Source of the DNA: Protea cynaroides | Taxonomy: Eukaryota; Streptophyta; Magnoliopsida; Proteales; Proteaceae | NCBI GenBank assembly: GCA_028583415.1 | Contig: CM053272.1 | Coordinates: 46,592,685-46,656,684 of the forward strand | DNA: 64,000 bases | Direction: 5' to 3' | In this document: in pieces, positions 52,801 through 62,089 of the stretch | Layout of the letters: each line of letters opens with the position of its first letter | Position numbering within the stretch: the first letter of the stretch is position 1 | Notes under the pieces: generated by a model | Databases searched by the model: none | Told to the model about the DNA's origin: nothing | Seen by the model: the letters and a program-made list of their open reading frames with translations, nothing else | Position numbers and translations under genes: made by a program

Positions 52801-55800
52801 GATTATGATATCTCTAGGACAGAACTCCATTTGAACTCTATTTGAACTCTATTAAAAAACAACTACTAGGACAGAACTCCATTTGAACTCTATTTGACAA
52901 ACCAATGCACGACGAAAAGATAAGGAGTCTAGGAATCAACCAAATACTGATTTAATAGCAACTTGTCTCATCATATTCCAAAAAATCAATAATCTCCCAA
53001 TACCTGATTTCATTTTCAGGTCTATTAGAATCAGTCAGACAATGATTTAGGAACGACCTATCTGATCATATTCGCACAACCATCAATCATCTCACCATAT
53101 CTTATTTCAGCTCTATAAAGACTTTGTATTGGATCAGCTTCAGGTTGTAACTCCAAAGTCCAAACCAACAAAGATTTCAGAAAGTCTTCTATTTCATCCC
53201 ATTTTGCACCTCGAGCAAAGAAAGATTCTACCTCCATTTTGCCTTTTCAAAGGCCAGCGCCAAAGCTGATCAAATTGGATGGCCCCACCTGCTGCATGCC
53301 CAGATCTAGTCATAGAGCTCCATGAGGCCTGAGAAATACCAGCAGCTGTGAAATCCATTTGGATTCCAATCCTAAGGCTTATGTTGGTTGCTGACTCCAT
53401 AACTTTTGAAATATCAGCAAAGCAACACTTATGATAGCCATGTTGACTGTTTAACCACATCTCAATAAGTCCTCCCACTAAAACAATATTCCTAAATGGC
53501 CCGCAAATGAAATAATAAATCCACAAACTTTTCAAACCATAAGTCCACATATAACGAGGATATAAAATGCATGTTATGAAACACCAACACCAGATCAAAA
53601 AAATTTCATGTCCAAATATTCATTGATTCCTTCCTTGTCAACTGAATTCCTCTTTTATTCTTTTGAGAATTTTGTATAAATTCTTCAACTCAACATTCCT
53701 TTTCTCTTGGGGGTGGGGGAGGGGATTAAATTCCTCAAGTCAATATTCTTCCTGATCAGGATAGTGGGTTTTACCTATTGAACAATTCTACCTAAACCAA
53801 ATTCCTAAAATAGAGTCACTTCTAACTACTTTTGGAAGCTCCAAGGACTAGCCTATACAATCAAACCATAGTTAACAAGGAGAGCAATGGTTAACTGTTC
53901 TTTCAAAGAACTTTCCTACCCTGTTCTTCCCGCACAAGGAGAACGATTTCTCAAGCACATCAACAAAATGCTCCCACCTTGCACAACTTATCCCATGGCC
54001 TCCAAAATCAAATCCCACACCCCTTGAGCAAATTGACAATGAAGAGACGATGCACCACTTCCTCATTCCTAAGGCAAGCAATAGCCATTTTTGGAGTAAC
54101 TAACCTCTAGAACTAAGTGATCAGGGAGAATATATAAATAATAAATACAGTCTAATGTTGGTTCCATTAAAAATAATGTACCTTCGAATGGTCATTGACG
54201 CATAAAGCCTTCTTGAGGATCCTTCAGCCTTCCCCATTTCTTTAGATTTGTTCATTATTAATAGTTCCCAAAAGCCTTGTATTTAAAAATTTTCCATCAT
54301 TAAGGGTAAACCCAAAAATATTTCAGAGGAAGCTAAATAAATATTTCCTACATCTGTGCTTCCCAGTTAAAACACCAGTTGTCGCTCCAGAAGACAATTT
54401 TATACAACCTAGCCAACAATTATCTAGTACTACCAAGGAAGCCTACGGTTATTTCACAACACCCTTCCAAAAACCAATGGGTAGCCAAAACAGAACCACT
54501 ATCTAAACCATAATGCAGTCCAAACTTAGTAGCAACAACTTGATGCCATAAGCTAGTTTTTTCACCATTGTATGATGAAATAGCTTATTTGAAAAGGTTA
54601 AAAAATCAGAACCATTGCTCTTGCCCTGTCAAAATAGAAGCAGCATGGAAATTTCTAAATAATTTACTTCATGATGCAAATAAACCAACTTGTTCAACAT
54701 ATGAGCTGATTGAAATACATGCCACCAAGAAAGTATGTGGAGTACTTAAGAAAATGCAACAACCTCAAACCAGTTATTCAAAACCTTTGATGCCGGGGAT
54801 AATAAGAGATCCACAAAGGCCCTGCAAAAATAATTCAAGACATATTTATATTGGAAAGAGAAACAGAAATTATCATAAAAAAATGAATGCCTGTTCCATA
54901 AGCTAGAGTTTAATTTGTTCCCATTTTAATTGATGATGAAGAATATAATTCGAAAGAAAATAATAAATGGCAAAGCTATGAGCTCAACATGAGAAAGTAT
55001 AACGATATACAAGAGAGAAACAGAACCTCAATGTAATTAGGGAGAAAAGGACACTCACACCGTATCTTTTTGCCCCAGTGCTAGAGCTTGTTGCAGGCAA
55101 TGAGCCCAAAATGCTGACTTATGTAATTTATCCCTCATCTGATCACCGAAGGACCGAGTCCCATGCAAAGTTTCTGGAGTAGGTGAATCCAAAAGAGAAT
55201 CCATGAATTTACAGAATTTTTGTAGCTGGTTCTCATATCTACATGTTAGAGGCCATATGTCAAATAAATAAATGTTGAAGCTACAAATCAAGGTTGGAGA
55301 GCTTAAGAAACAAGATATTTGTAACACGCATGAGCATCATGAAGCAAGCAAAAGGGGGGGGGGGGGAATCATGCTTTGAAAGGATTGAATATACTACTAT
55401 AAGGTAAAGGAACTTTAGTCTCAATAGTCAAACTGACCAATACACTGTATTAACTGATCACTTATATGTTCGATACTCATCCTATCATCTGTGCTGTAGA
55501 TAGGTTCCAGCACAAATATTCACGTTGGAACAAGCCCAAATCCAAGCGAAAGCCAGTCTAATGGGTTAATAAGTAGCCTAATGGATTATATGGGTTACGG
55601 GATGGGACTATTTATGTTTTCTTTTGTATTGGACCTATTTTGAAAGCCATATATAGGTGACAAGTGGTCCATACAAATTAAGAAGTTTAAGGGTTATTAA
55701 TGAAGTCTGAGAATCATTAGTGGAGTTAGTGGAATTGAGAGTGGAGACCTTGAAAATGTAAAGATGATTAATTATCTTGAAAACAGCCCCAATGTAAGTC

Positions 55801-58267
55801 CTTGAAATTATTCAAATCATTAAGTCGAGGAGGAAGTTCCAATGAAGGTCTAGAACCATCTCAGCCCCTCTATAGAAAGAGCTATCTTGTAAGCATTTGA
55901 AAATCAGAATTTGAATAAAATCTTGGCTTTGCCTAAATAACTGTGAGATACAAAGTTGCTTTGTAAGATTCCTTGCTTTGGGTTGGTGAGATTCTAACCA
56001 AGGCCTTGGTGAGAAGCCTTAGTCATATCCCTCTTATCTTTCCTTTTGCTGTAATCATTTGAGATAATCACATATTTGTTTTGAAAGGTGTTTAATTGCT
56101 AATCACAATTAGCAAACAACTCATAAACTGGTATCAGTTTAATTGTTCTCACTTCCCTATGATCCTATCTAATAAGGATTCTGATTCTGTCACCAGGACC
56201 GAATCAGGATCTCATCAATCTGCCTTACGCTACCCTTGTAAGTCAATTCTACAATCTCTGAGACAGAAAATTGATCCAGAACTGGCAAACTTTTGCTATA
56301 TAGAAGAATTTCCTAGTCCGGAATGGGAAAATTAGAAATAAGAATTATAAATTAGGTTGAGGCTTAAGGAAGAAGAATTCCTTAAGGAAGGGATTATTAA
56401 AATAAATAAAGAATAGAGATAAGGATCAGTGCAGGCAGTTTCAGGCTAGATACAAAGTATTTTAGATCTTTGAAAACTCATAAGGGTTCTGAGAGTCATT
56501 AGTGATGATTGTAAACACAAATACCACTAGAATCTGGTGCAATTGACCAAGGTTAATGTGGCAGGAAGCAGATTTTGCTGTGTGTAAGGAATTAATTTTT
56601 TTTGTACCAATAAGACCACTGGAATCCATGTCCATTTTCCACTAAATTCTCAAGCAGGTCCAACATAGCTTAACATAGCTTAAACCCAGAAGACCAAAGA
56701 AAACATTATTAAGTTTCTCCCCTCGTTCAGGAAAACAAAGAAGTCCTCCACAACTTTGTTTGTAAAGTATATAAAATCAAATATAATTATAACATTTACG
56801 CATTAAAAAAATGTGCTCATGAGGTTGACAAATGATGTTTTTTTGGCCTACACCTCATGATTTAGGCAAGTGGAAAACCTAGATTTATGGCCAAGAGTTT
56901 TAAAATATTGGCTTTTCAATTGTTGATGCACCAATTCAGTTATATAATCAGGGCAAACACCTGCATCATAAGTTCCACCGTCTACCAATGAATTTGGCAC
57001 TTCACCCAGCATAAGAAGAAAGAATAACATTATACACTTTTTTTTTGGGTAAGTAAGAATAACATTATATATACACTATTAGTTCATTCATAAATTCTAA
57101 TGTTTTGCTAAATGAACTTCAGTTCCAACTTCAGAAAAAGAGCTCACTACATGCTGCCAATAAATGTGTAAATGTGCTGGTTCCATTTTTAGAAAATAAA
57201 TTCCGATGGTTTGCCATTTGGGTGTTAGGTCCATTTATCACAAAATAAATTCCAATGGTCTGCCATTTGACGTTCATATTCTAGTCTTACAAGAGAACTA
57301 ATACATTTTCCACAATAAGTAAAAGTGTAAAACAATGGTAATCAGTAATGTGTACAAAATTAACTATGTTACAATAACACTCCAGAGAGAGATAGAGAGA
57401 TAAGCCCTCCGCAAAATAGAACACTAGAGCAGAAAATGCTTCAACTTCTGGAGCAGCCTCGAAATAGATAAGCCCTCCGCAGGATCTGATCTACGAAGCA
57501 AGATTTGTAAGTGAGATTAACAGTAGTACAGTACCTTGGAAATTCATTTGCATCCCTTTGGGAGAACTTAGAAATCTCTGAGTGGTTAAGTTCAGCATCA
57601 GGACCCAAAAGAAGATACCGTCCATCAAGACACGGAGTGAACGACGAAGGATTCCTCTTCAACAGTTTTAGCCCATGTCTTCCCAGCTCAAGCTCCCTTT
57701 TGCCAAATGCCACCAGTGATTTTGAGGTGAAGAAATGAAGATAATTAGTTCAGAGAAAAGGCAAAAATAAAATTTTACGCAGTATAGAACGAGAAAACAA
57801 TGCAACAATTATCTGAGACAAAATACACTCCCACCCAGTACATGTAGATACTGGGCCCTCACGTTACGACAGCTAAAACAAAGTTGCTTTTGCTCTTCTT
57901 ATGCAGTCGTTTTCAAAGACATCAAAATAGACCAACAGAATGATCGTGGCCCAATCGACTCAGTTAGAAGATGATTAAAGAGTACAGGAATGGATAAGGA
58001 CCTGATGACGGAAGGACGAAGGAGGCTCTGAAGGTAACTACAACGGGAGAATTTGAAGCCAGGAATGAGCTCTTCAGTGACGGCAGCACCACCGATGAGG
58101 TGTCGCCGCTCAAGAACGACGACGGAGAGTCCCGAGCGAGCCAAGTATGCAGCCGCAGTGAGGCCGTTGTGGCCTCCACCCACCACCACCGCATCCCATT
58201 TCTTCTTTGATGCTAGCGCTGCGCGTGAGTCGCTGCCGGTGCTGGTGCTCAACCACCTTCGCCACAT
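14967..58267 (-). CDS. PYROXD2: PYROXD2-like FAD/NAD(P)-binding oxidoreductase, complete, 16 exons over 43 kb
   Basis: A flavin oxidoreductase of the phytoene-desaturase-like fold. The animal orthologue is mitochondrial; the plant substrate is unknown. Exons: 58002-58267, 57535-57696, 55059-55238, 54764-54821, 51912-51962, 45578-45660, 30908-30995, 20257-20301, 20080-20154, 19806-19874, 18712-18824, 18383-18495, 17246-17325, 16079-16199, 15213-15279, 14967-15099 (TAA at 14967-14969). Every junction is GT-AG, phases fit, and the sum is 1704 bases = 567 aa, matching the family. Residues 1-20 look like a targeting peptide. Residues 24-55 hold the FAD Rossmann motif (VVVGGGHNGLTAAAYLARSG, then VLERR). 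The end has YLCGSGTHPGGGVMGAPGRN. Introns 5, 6 and 7 (6.3, 14.6 and 10.6 kb) hold nearly all transposons of the window. Whether such a long transcript is spliced efficiently cannot be seen here. Confidence 0.93.
16268..16404 (+). mobile_element. tRNA-derived SINE with 13-bp target duplication
   Basis: A tRNA-like head carries an A box (gatagatcagttggc) and a B box (gagttcaatttt), ends in a simple A-rich tail with gaaaaa repeats (about 16356-16404), and is flanked by aagcaagagtact (16255-16267) and aagtaagagtact (16405-16417), matching at 12 of 13 positions. It lies in the intron between PYROXD2 exons 13 and 14, in the antisense direction. Confidence 0.82.
17217..17240. repeat. (GA)n microsatellite beside PYROXD2 exon 13 donor
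   Basis: Read on the gene's strand this is a CT run starting four bases after the donor GT of exon 13 (gt at 17245-17244). It repeats the arrangement seen at two AP-3 sigma donors. Confidence 0.9.
18825..19805. other. PYROXD2 intron 10
   Basis: Intronic DNA without recognised genes. An exact direct repeat, aactggcaggcctgtagata followed by gtaata, occurs at about 19107 and 19199, which may mark a past local duplication or insertion. Confidence 0.5.
21853..27023 (-). pseudogene. LINE ORF2 (endonuclease - reverse transcriptase - zf-RVT), broken
   Basis: ORF2 begins near 27020 with MKGMYWNIRGLNTPAKQ and GETRV, the start of the apurinic-type endonuclease domain. Reverse transcriptase pieces follow at about 25256-25584 (PISLCNTLYKTIAK), 23468-23764 (IDIQKAYDNVRWEYIMDVL) and 22886-23461, with the catalytic FADD box at about 23387-23398 and TYLGLPL behind it. 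The zinc-binding tail (CCLCWAAEEDIKHLFFDC) is at about 22140-22260. Stops, frame changes and the hAT insertion at 23732-25265 break the frame, so it is not functional as it stands. Confidence 0.85.
23732..25265. mobile_element. Non-autonomous hAT element, family B (1534 bp), inside the LINE
   Basis: The left end caaggaatcaaatatt and the right end, as complement, caaggaataaagtatcg are inverted. The flanking octamers gcagcagg (23724-23731) and gcaacagg (25266-25273) match at 7 of 8. Removing the element plus one octamer rejoins the LINE reverse-transcriptase frame between PPVA and AMLKIDIQ. Subterminal DNA is full of cgatac motifs, including the perfect palindrome cgatacgtatcg at 23771-23782. 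The interior has no transposase frame. Confidence 0.87.
27025..29043 (-). pseudogene. LINE ORF1 with DUF4283-like domain, broken
   Basis: ORF1 starts at about 29043 with a proline-rich leader (MAVPSPVMVPHPSP). At about 28200-28600 it has the DUF4283-type RNA-binding region (LEKGLWYVAWKPVVMRPW, then SLPIWISLPGLPLHLW). The zinc knuckle expected next is only hinted at near 28170 (RYERKPPVC). In-frame stops separate the first two parts and the frame changes near 28165. Confidence 0.7.
29561..30252. mobile_element. Non-autonomous hAT element, family C (692 bp)
   Basis: The left end caaggtttaaaatctcg and the right end, as complement, cgtggaataaaatctcg are inverted. Both flanks read ctctcctc (29553-29560 and 30253-30260), a perfect 8-bp target duplication in the Copia-3 LTR. 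Near the left end are two palindromes, ccgagatctcgg and ggcgagatctcgcc. Near the right end are several ccgagatct copies. No transposase is present. Confidence 0.87.
30353..30907. other. PYROXD2 intron 7 next to exon 7
   Basis: No recognised element apart from an A-rich/C-rich simple stretch at about 30786-30832. It ends at the donor of exon 7 (gt at 30907-30906 on the minus strand). Confidence 0.45.
30996..32564. other. PYROXD2 intron 6, repeat-like DNA left of Copia-1
   Basis: At 31520 begins a sequence (tgttgaagtatcc...aagctattag...tatattaagacatctcag) that recurs at 43291 just right of Copia-1 with about four-fifths identity by eye. It is followed by cccaacactccccctcacg, a phrase typical of LTR ends. 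Both may be remnants of one older LTR family. At 32455-32515 a cluster of gtgaacagt repeats precedes the Copia-1 LTR. No gene was recognised; the 79-codon frame at 31824 has no known relatives to me. Confidence 0.5.
33891..33978. repeat. (GGGT)n / poly-G tract inside Copia-1 gag
   Basis: About 50 bases of perfect gggt repeats run into G-runs, just before the zinc-knuckle codons. On the plus strand it has more than a dozen closely spaced GGG runs, so it could form a G-quadruplex. The long Gly/Trp frames across it are artefacts. Confidence 0.9.
35079..39927 (+). mobile_element. Copia LTR retrotransposon (Copia-2), inserted in Copia-1 integrase
   Basis: LTRs are at 35079-35345 and 39657-39927. 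A tRNA-Met primer site (tggtatcagagc) begins at 35346 and a polypurine tract (ggggggcggggagg) ends just before 39657. The flanks ggtat (35074-35078) and ggtag (39928-39932) are a 5-bp target duplication with one change. The LTRs differ at roughly two dozen places by eye, mostly C/T, so the insertion is not young. Internally there is gag at about 35540-36340 (GLGPEWDAFVTA; CHVCGKLSHTT), integrase at about 36950-37680, reverse transcriptase at about 38160-38950 (LVAKGFNQIKGLDYGDTFSP, LVYVDDIIVTG) and an RNase H tail to about 39580. An 80-bp segment is repeated at 37727 and 37853. All frames are broken. Confidence 0.9.
41742..42370. mobile_element. Tourist/PIF-Harbinger MITE (629 bp) filled with CAC repeats
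   Basis: The ends gggcctgtttgata and, as complement, gggcccgtttgata are inverted and flanked by tta on both sides (41739-41741, 42371-42373), the Harbinger target duplication. Removing the element restores the Copia-1 RNase H frame across the junction. About 300 bases of the interior (about 41940-42240) are CAC/CCA repeats, giving long His/Pro frames on the plus strand and Gly/Trp/Val frames on the minus strand. These are not genes. Confidence 0.85.
43209..45031. other. PYROXD2 intron 6, right of Copia-1
   Basis: 43291 to about 43400 matches the 31520 repeat. The rest has no recognised gene or element. A C/CA-rich tract occurs at 44890-44927. Small open frames of 60-70 codons here lack any recognisable motif. 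Confidence 0.45.
45032..45193 (-). mobile_element. Au-like SINE
   Basis: On the minus strand it begins with gggtgggccttagtgctatt, has a pol III B box in gggttcaaatcc (plus positions about 45132-45143) and continues through gggggtaaggctgtgtacat and gaccccacagtggtgg to gtctcgtgcactggatcc. This order of phrases is that of the plant Au SINE family as I know it. Target duplications were not resolved. It lies in PYROXD2 intron 6, in the direction of the gene. Confidence 0.75.
46789..47300. repeat. Four tandem units of about 160 bp in the hAT 5' region
   Basis: aacaccgttggcc (with small changes), followed by (a/g)atctacgc, a T-run with ctgtatatat and an AT-rich stretch, recurs at 46789, 46958, 47120 and 47279. 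The repeats lie between the left end and the transposase start, where promoter or transposase-binding DNA is expected. A long AT microsatellite lies at 46836-46887 in the first unit. Confidence 0.8.
47580..50964 (+). pseudogene. hAT transposase (BED - DUF659 - hAT C-terminal dimerisation), degenerate
   Basis: From ATG 47580: BED zinc finger (CKFCGKKLMSSGIIRLKQYL), then an acidic linker, then the DUF659 part at about 48416-48960 (IMCDGWTGPTKKSIINFMVY, PCATHCIDLMLKDMGKI). A probable intron 49312-49394 (gtgagt...ttgcag) precedes AYYLNPKYQY. The dimerisation region lies at about 49770-49960 (SASGCERNWNTFSLIHSKRR). An Asp/Gly/Ser-rich tail with GGT repeats (about 50283-50465) follows. It is broken by a stop at 48260, a one-base loss near 48660 and a stop at about 49093. 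The tail frames to 50964 may be part of the same protein. Confidence 0.82.
51963..54763. other. PYROXD2 intron 4 with a LINE tail fragment
   Basis: The minus strand at about 52450-52560 encodes RLWNLIPETAMWSVWKELNK and then HIF, the typical end of a plant LINE zinc-binding domain, so a decayed LINE fragment is likely. A frame at 53872-54081 (minus) and one at 53194-53598 (minus) have no motif I recognise. A short direct repeat (aggacagaactccatttgaa) occurs at 52816 and 52868. Confidence 0.5.
55239..57534. other. PYROXD2 intron 2
   Basis: I recognised no gene or element ends. A poly-G run lies at 55356-55366. Short paired phrases (ccatttt...aaaataaattccgatggt / ccatttatcacaaaataaattccaatggt) at about 57184 and 57230 form a small direct repeat. 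Confidence 0.45.
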
Positions 58268-59043
58268 CCTCTTTGGTGTCTGTTCTTGCTGGAATTCTGC
58301 TGGAATCCAACTATTTTTATGCTGATCGAATCACAAGACTGATAAATTTTAACAACTCCAAGAGGGAGTGACGACTGACTGTTAGAATTTTTTTTTTTTT
58401 ATTCTATAATCTTTCTTTATTGTAAACAATACCACATTTACCGTTGTTACAGATCCATTGAATATTGAATAAGAAAGGTAAATAAAGTTTTCCCTCTTCC
58501 AACCAACGATTGCAGCGACAGCGCCGACAGTCGATCGATTCTTCCAATATGGTGATTTCCGCAACCAATCTCTCTTCTTACCTTTTGCCTTTGGCAATCG
58601 GAGTGGTTCCATCTCTATGATAAATTTATTGATTCCATAAGGCTTGGATTTCATAGTTCAAGGTTTAAGGATGGTTTTATGATTTAATTTTTCATGATTT
58701 AAGATGCAAGGATTCATATTGTAAGGTTGTTGACGTTTTAAGGATCAAGTTTCTTGCAGGTTCCACAGATTTGAAAGCTGAATTTTTTTTTTATGTTGAA
58801 AGAAGATCGATGGAGATGCTGAAACGGGGCGATAGATAATGAGAGCTGAATTCAGTAAAAGAATTCAGATTTTTTTTTACAGGGATTGAGATTTGAGAGT
58901 AAGAGATTTTTTTTTTTTTTTTTTTTTTTTTTGGTAGAAAGAGATTCTTCTTCTTTAATCTTCGGGACTCGGAATATACGTCGTAATCCATAAAACTATT
59001 TTAATAAATTAGTATAAAATAAATTTGTTAACAGAATAACAAT
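58268..59043. other. 5' flank of the PYROXD2-like gene
   Basis: The likely promoter region of the minus-strand gene. I saw no convincing TATA motif close to the ATG. Long T runs occur at about 58388-58400 and 58909-58932. Open frames here are low-complexity. Confidence 0.45.
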
Positions 59044-59106
59044 GGCTCCATGGTCTAGTGGTCCGGACATTGGGACTCCGAATCCAGTGAACTCTTGGTG
59101 GGACCC
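59044..59106 (+). pseudogene. tRNA-Gln-like relic with damaged T arm
   Basis: ggctccatggtctagtgg, then ggacattgg and actccgaatccagt, follow the plant tRNA-Gln(CTG) pattern. There is an extra G in the anticodon stem, CCG at the anticodon place, and about ten bases missing from the T arm before ggtgggacc. The pol III B box is gone, so it is not a working tRNA gene. Confidence 0.55.
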
Positions 59107-60534
59107 TTTTCTTTTCATGGTTTGAGTGGGTAGGATCCTAAAGAGGATCTCAATCCCTAAAAGCTTAAAAGCTGAGAAATGTGTCATATGAATGGAACAG
59201 CACCACCGGATTGATCCAAAAAGCAGAGAAATATATCATATAAATGGAACATCACCAGATTGGGATCCTATTAAGTAAGATCAAAGTGATAATGAAGATC
59301 TTAGCCACTCATATAAAACATCTCAGTCTACTTTGAATGGCTAAGATCCTCTTTGTCATTTTGGCATCACTAAAAATACGTTCTTTTTTATTAAAATATA
59401 GCAAGTGTGATAAAAGATCACATCATTTTTTTTTAATAAAAATTTATTTTTTATTAAAATCCGCTAATTCCATCAATTCTGAATTTTCAAACCATAGGTT
59501 GATTACAAATAAATGATGTGGGCTTAAGATACAATTTGGTTTGGTGCAGATCTATAGTTAATAAAGTAGCGTTTAATATGTGAATTATACGTGTTTTGAA
59601 TTTTTAAACATATTTGTATGTATTTTTATGAATTATTGCATAGATTCTCAAAAAACATATATTTTTTATATTAAATGTATTAAACACATTTGTCATATTA
59701 AATATGAAAAAAATAAAAATAATAAAAACAAATATTATATATATATTTGCCCCTCCCCCCTCCTCTTTCCAAAATTTTTTTTCCCCCCAAAATCCCTAAT
59801 ACACCACTGTCGAATGAACCCTTTTGACTTTGATATGTGTTTTATGTTAATGAGATGATGAATTTATATGAATTTCATAGATTGCAAACTTCGTTTGTAT
59901 GTAAATTTGTATTTATATGTTATTATTGTATTTGTTGAATGATGTAGTTGTCTATTGCATAGTGAATATATATGTTCGTATTTTCAGTAAAGAGATTGCT
60001 TGTTAAATATGTACGTATTAATGTCGTATGTGTTTTTTGAATTGAATTTTCAATCCCCATATTGAAATTTGTTTGCATTTAATACACATATGTATCCATA
60101 CCCAAATTTTGGCCGTTCTCGAACCTACTAACTACGGTCAGGACTCAAGCTAATCAATAGGGAGAGGTTCTCTATGGAATTGGATCAGAAAAAGGAATCA
60201 TCACGATTCTAAGATGAAATATAAAATATGATAGGAGAATTCGTAGATGGGGTGTTGGGGATAAGGATCCTCTACAATGCGTTTGACCATGGAATGCATT
60301 GGACACGTGTCACGATGCACTCTCAGCCATTGGATCCCGCATTATGCATAGTAGAGGATTCGAATTCAGATCCAAGTTGGGTTGCTTGTGCCTTTTTATG
60401 GGTGGATAACTCGTGAATCTAGACCATGAAATCTCTTAATTGAGAGGTCCCATCAAAAAAATTTTCCTTCATCTGAGAATAAAATTTTCCAAAATAGTAA
60501 ACTATAATTATGTCAAGTAATATAAAACAAAGAT
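59107..60534. other. Intergenic DNA with small repeats
   Basis: A near-duplicate of about 45 bases (gagaaat(g/a)t(g/a)tcatat(g/a)aatggaaca) lies at about 59174 and 59226. An imperfect fold-back follows at about 59279-59371 (arms around ...gaagatcttagccactc and gaatggctaagatcctc...). The remainder is very AT-rich without recognised genes. Confidence 0.5.
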
Positions 60535-60612
60535 CCCAAAGAGATTTGAACCCGGATCATGGATTAAGAATCCAATAATGGTCAAACCAAGTTCAACTGC
60601 ACAACCTTCTCA
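60535..60612 (-). other. tRNA-like sequence, possible SINE head or tRNA-Lys relic
   Basis: On the minus strand, gtgcagttgaacttgg resembles an A box and gggttcaaatc a B box. Between them ggattcttaatcc can form an anticodon stem-loop with CTT. The distance from A box to anticodon is too long for a tRNA, so a diverged SINE head is equally possible. Confidence 0.35.
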
Positions 60613-60775
60613 AATTTTGGTTTCTGGCAAGGGGAAGCTTAAGATATCTCCCATTTTGGTGTCCACCAACAGCACCGCATAAAATATTAATACAGGGAAA
60701 AGAGAGGTTGAGTTAATTTTCTCTTTCTCCTGTTCTTCATAACCAATAAGAAATATAATTGGCAGAAAACCCTTA

Positions 60776-61096
60776 GGTTTTGTTTGGTTGTAAGAGGAAT
60801 TAAAAGGAAGAGAAGTGAAATTTTTAAGTTTTAAATGAAAACTTTTGTAATGATTACATTACATGCTATCACATTACTATGTAACTAATTCTAAATTATT
60901 TCATATTTAGTTATTAACTTACACTTCATTTGAAAAAGAAAATAAATTTTACATCTCATAAGTATCTTTACTAAATATGCTAAGGAGTTTAAGTAACTTA
61001 TACAATCATATTGTGTTACAAGTATAGAAGTTTCCATTTAAAGTTAAAAATTTTCACTTTCCCTCCCTTAAATTCCCCTTGCAACCAAACAAAGTC
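60776..61096. mobile_element. Tourist-like MITE (321 bp)
   Basis: The left end ggttttgtttggttgtaaga and the right end, as complement, gactttgtttggttgcaagg begin an inverted repeat of about 55 bases with few mismatches. The flanks are tta on both sides (60773-60775 and 61097-61099), the Harbinger/Tourist duplication. The interior is AT-rich and non-coding. It lies in the intergenic region between the two duplicated segments. Confidence 0.85.
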
Positions 61097-61684
61097 TTAA
61101 CTATTACAATTTTCTCATAAGTCATAATATTGCTTGCTTGAACATCTCTTCAATACCCAAATAAGAAAAAAACCATCTGTATTTGCACCAGAGCATGGAA
61201 ATTATTTTACAGAAAGCTAATAGAAATTAACTATTTGAGGTACAAAGTGGGAGAGTGATTAAAATAGCATTAGTAAGCAGACATTTTTCATTTTGTTTAT
61301 CAAAAGCATGGTAAAATATCTGAGAAGTATTGGAAGGCAAATAAATAAAAAAGATGCTACACCAAATGGAAAAAGAGGCTATAAAAAAGGCTCTACTCCA
61401 AAATGTAAAGACTAGAAAAAGTGAAAGCAAAACAATAATATCAAACAAAAACCAGCAAACAAGTCCCCAAAATGCAAACCAGGACTAGAAATACAATTAG
61501 TAGTTCATCAGTTGAGTAATTGAGAGCTTCTATCATGGATCATGAAAAAAGTCTGTGAAGCCGCCAAGGTACAGTAATCTCCTTTTCGTAAAGAAACTCT
61601 TCTAATCTCCCTTTGATCCTCTCTAGTCATTGATCCAATGGCCGAGAATCTGTTGGTAGACTGTTCAACGGCTAGAGAAGATCT

Positions 61685-61800
61685 TATTCCGAAGTTCTAA
61701 TCATTGTTTCGGAAGATAAGCAAGTACTTCGAGGAGAGGGAAACCTGGATCCTATCCCACCAAACAGCCCTGCCAACTCGAGATCAAATGGGGCTCGGCA
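61685..61800. repeat. Isolated copy of the 8.5-9.4 kb tandem repeat unit
   Basis: ccgaagttctaatcattgtttcggaagataagcaagtacttcgaggagag, followed by (c)ctggatcctatcc and gagatcaaatgg, matches the units of the mTERF/AP-3 sigma spacer in order and direction. It lies about 300-400 bases left of the duplicated AP-3 sigma tail. Confidence 0.7.
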
Positions 61801-62089
61801 TGTAATACCAATGCATCTATATGTGCACCGGATCCCTCGAGCCCCCCCCCCCCCCTCCCTCTCTCCTTCTCCAAATCCCATCCCTAAATCCTCAAAGAGA
61901 GATATCAGGAAACATATCTGCTGATTTTGATCCAATTTCAACTGGAATTGGTTGGAATCCACAAAATGGAAAACTTGCAGAAAATGGAATGAATTGGGTT
62001 GAATCGGAATCTGCCAATTCTGCTCCGAATCGGTGAAAATTGATGATCCGATTCTGATTCAAATTCCTCATTAAACTGATCTGAAAATT

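Noticed and set aside
53194..54081. Minus-strand frames of 134 and 69 codons in PYROXD2 intron 4
   Set aside because: No motif I could name; possibly old repeat DNA, so not called as genes.
54568..54906. 112-codon plus-strand frame
   Set aside because: It lies antisense over PYROXD2 exon 4 and has no recognisable domain.
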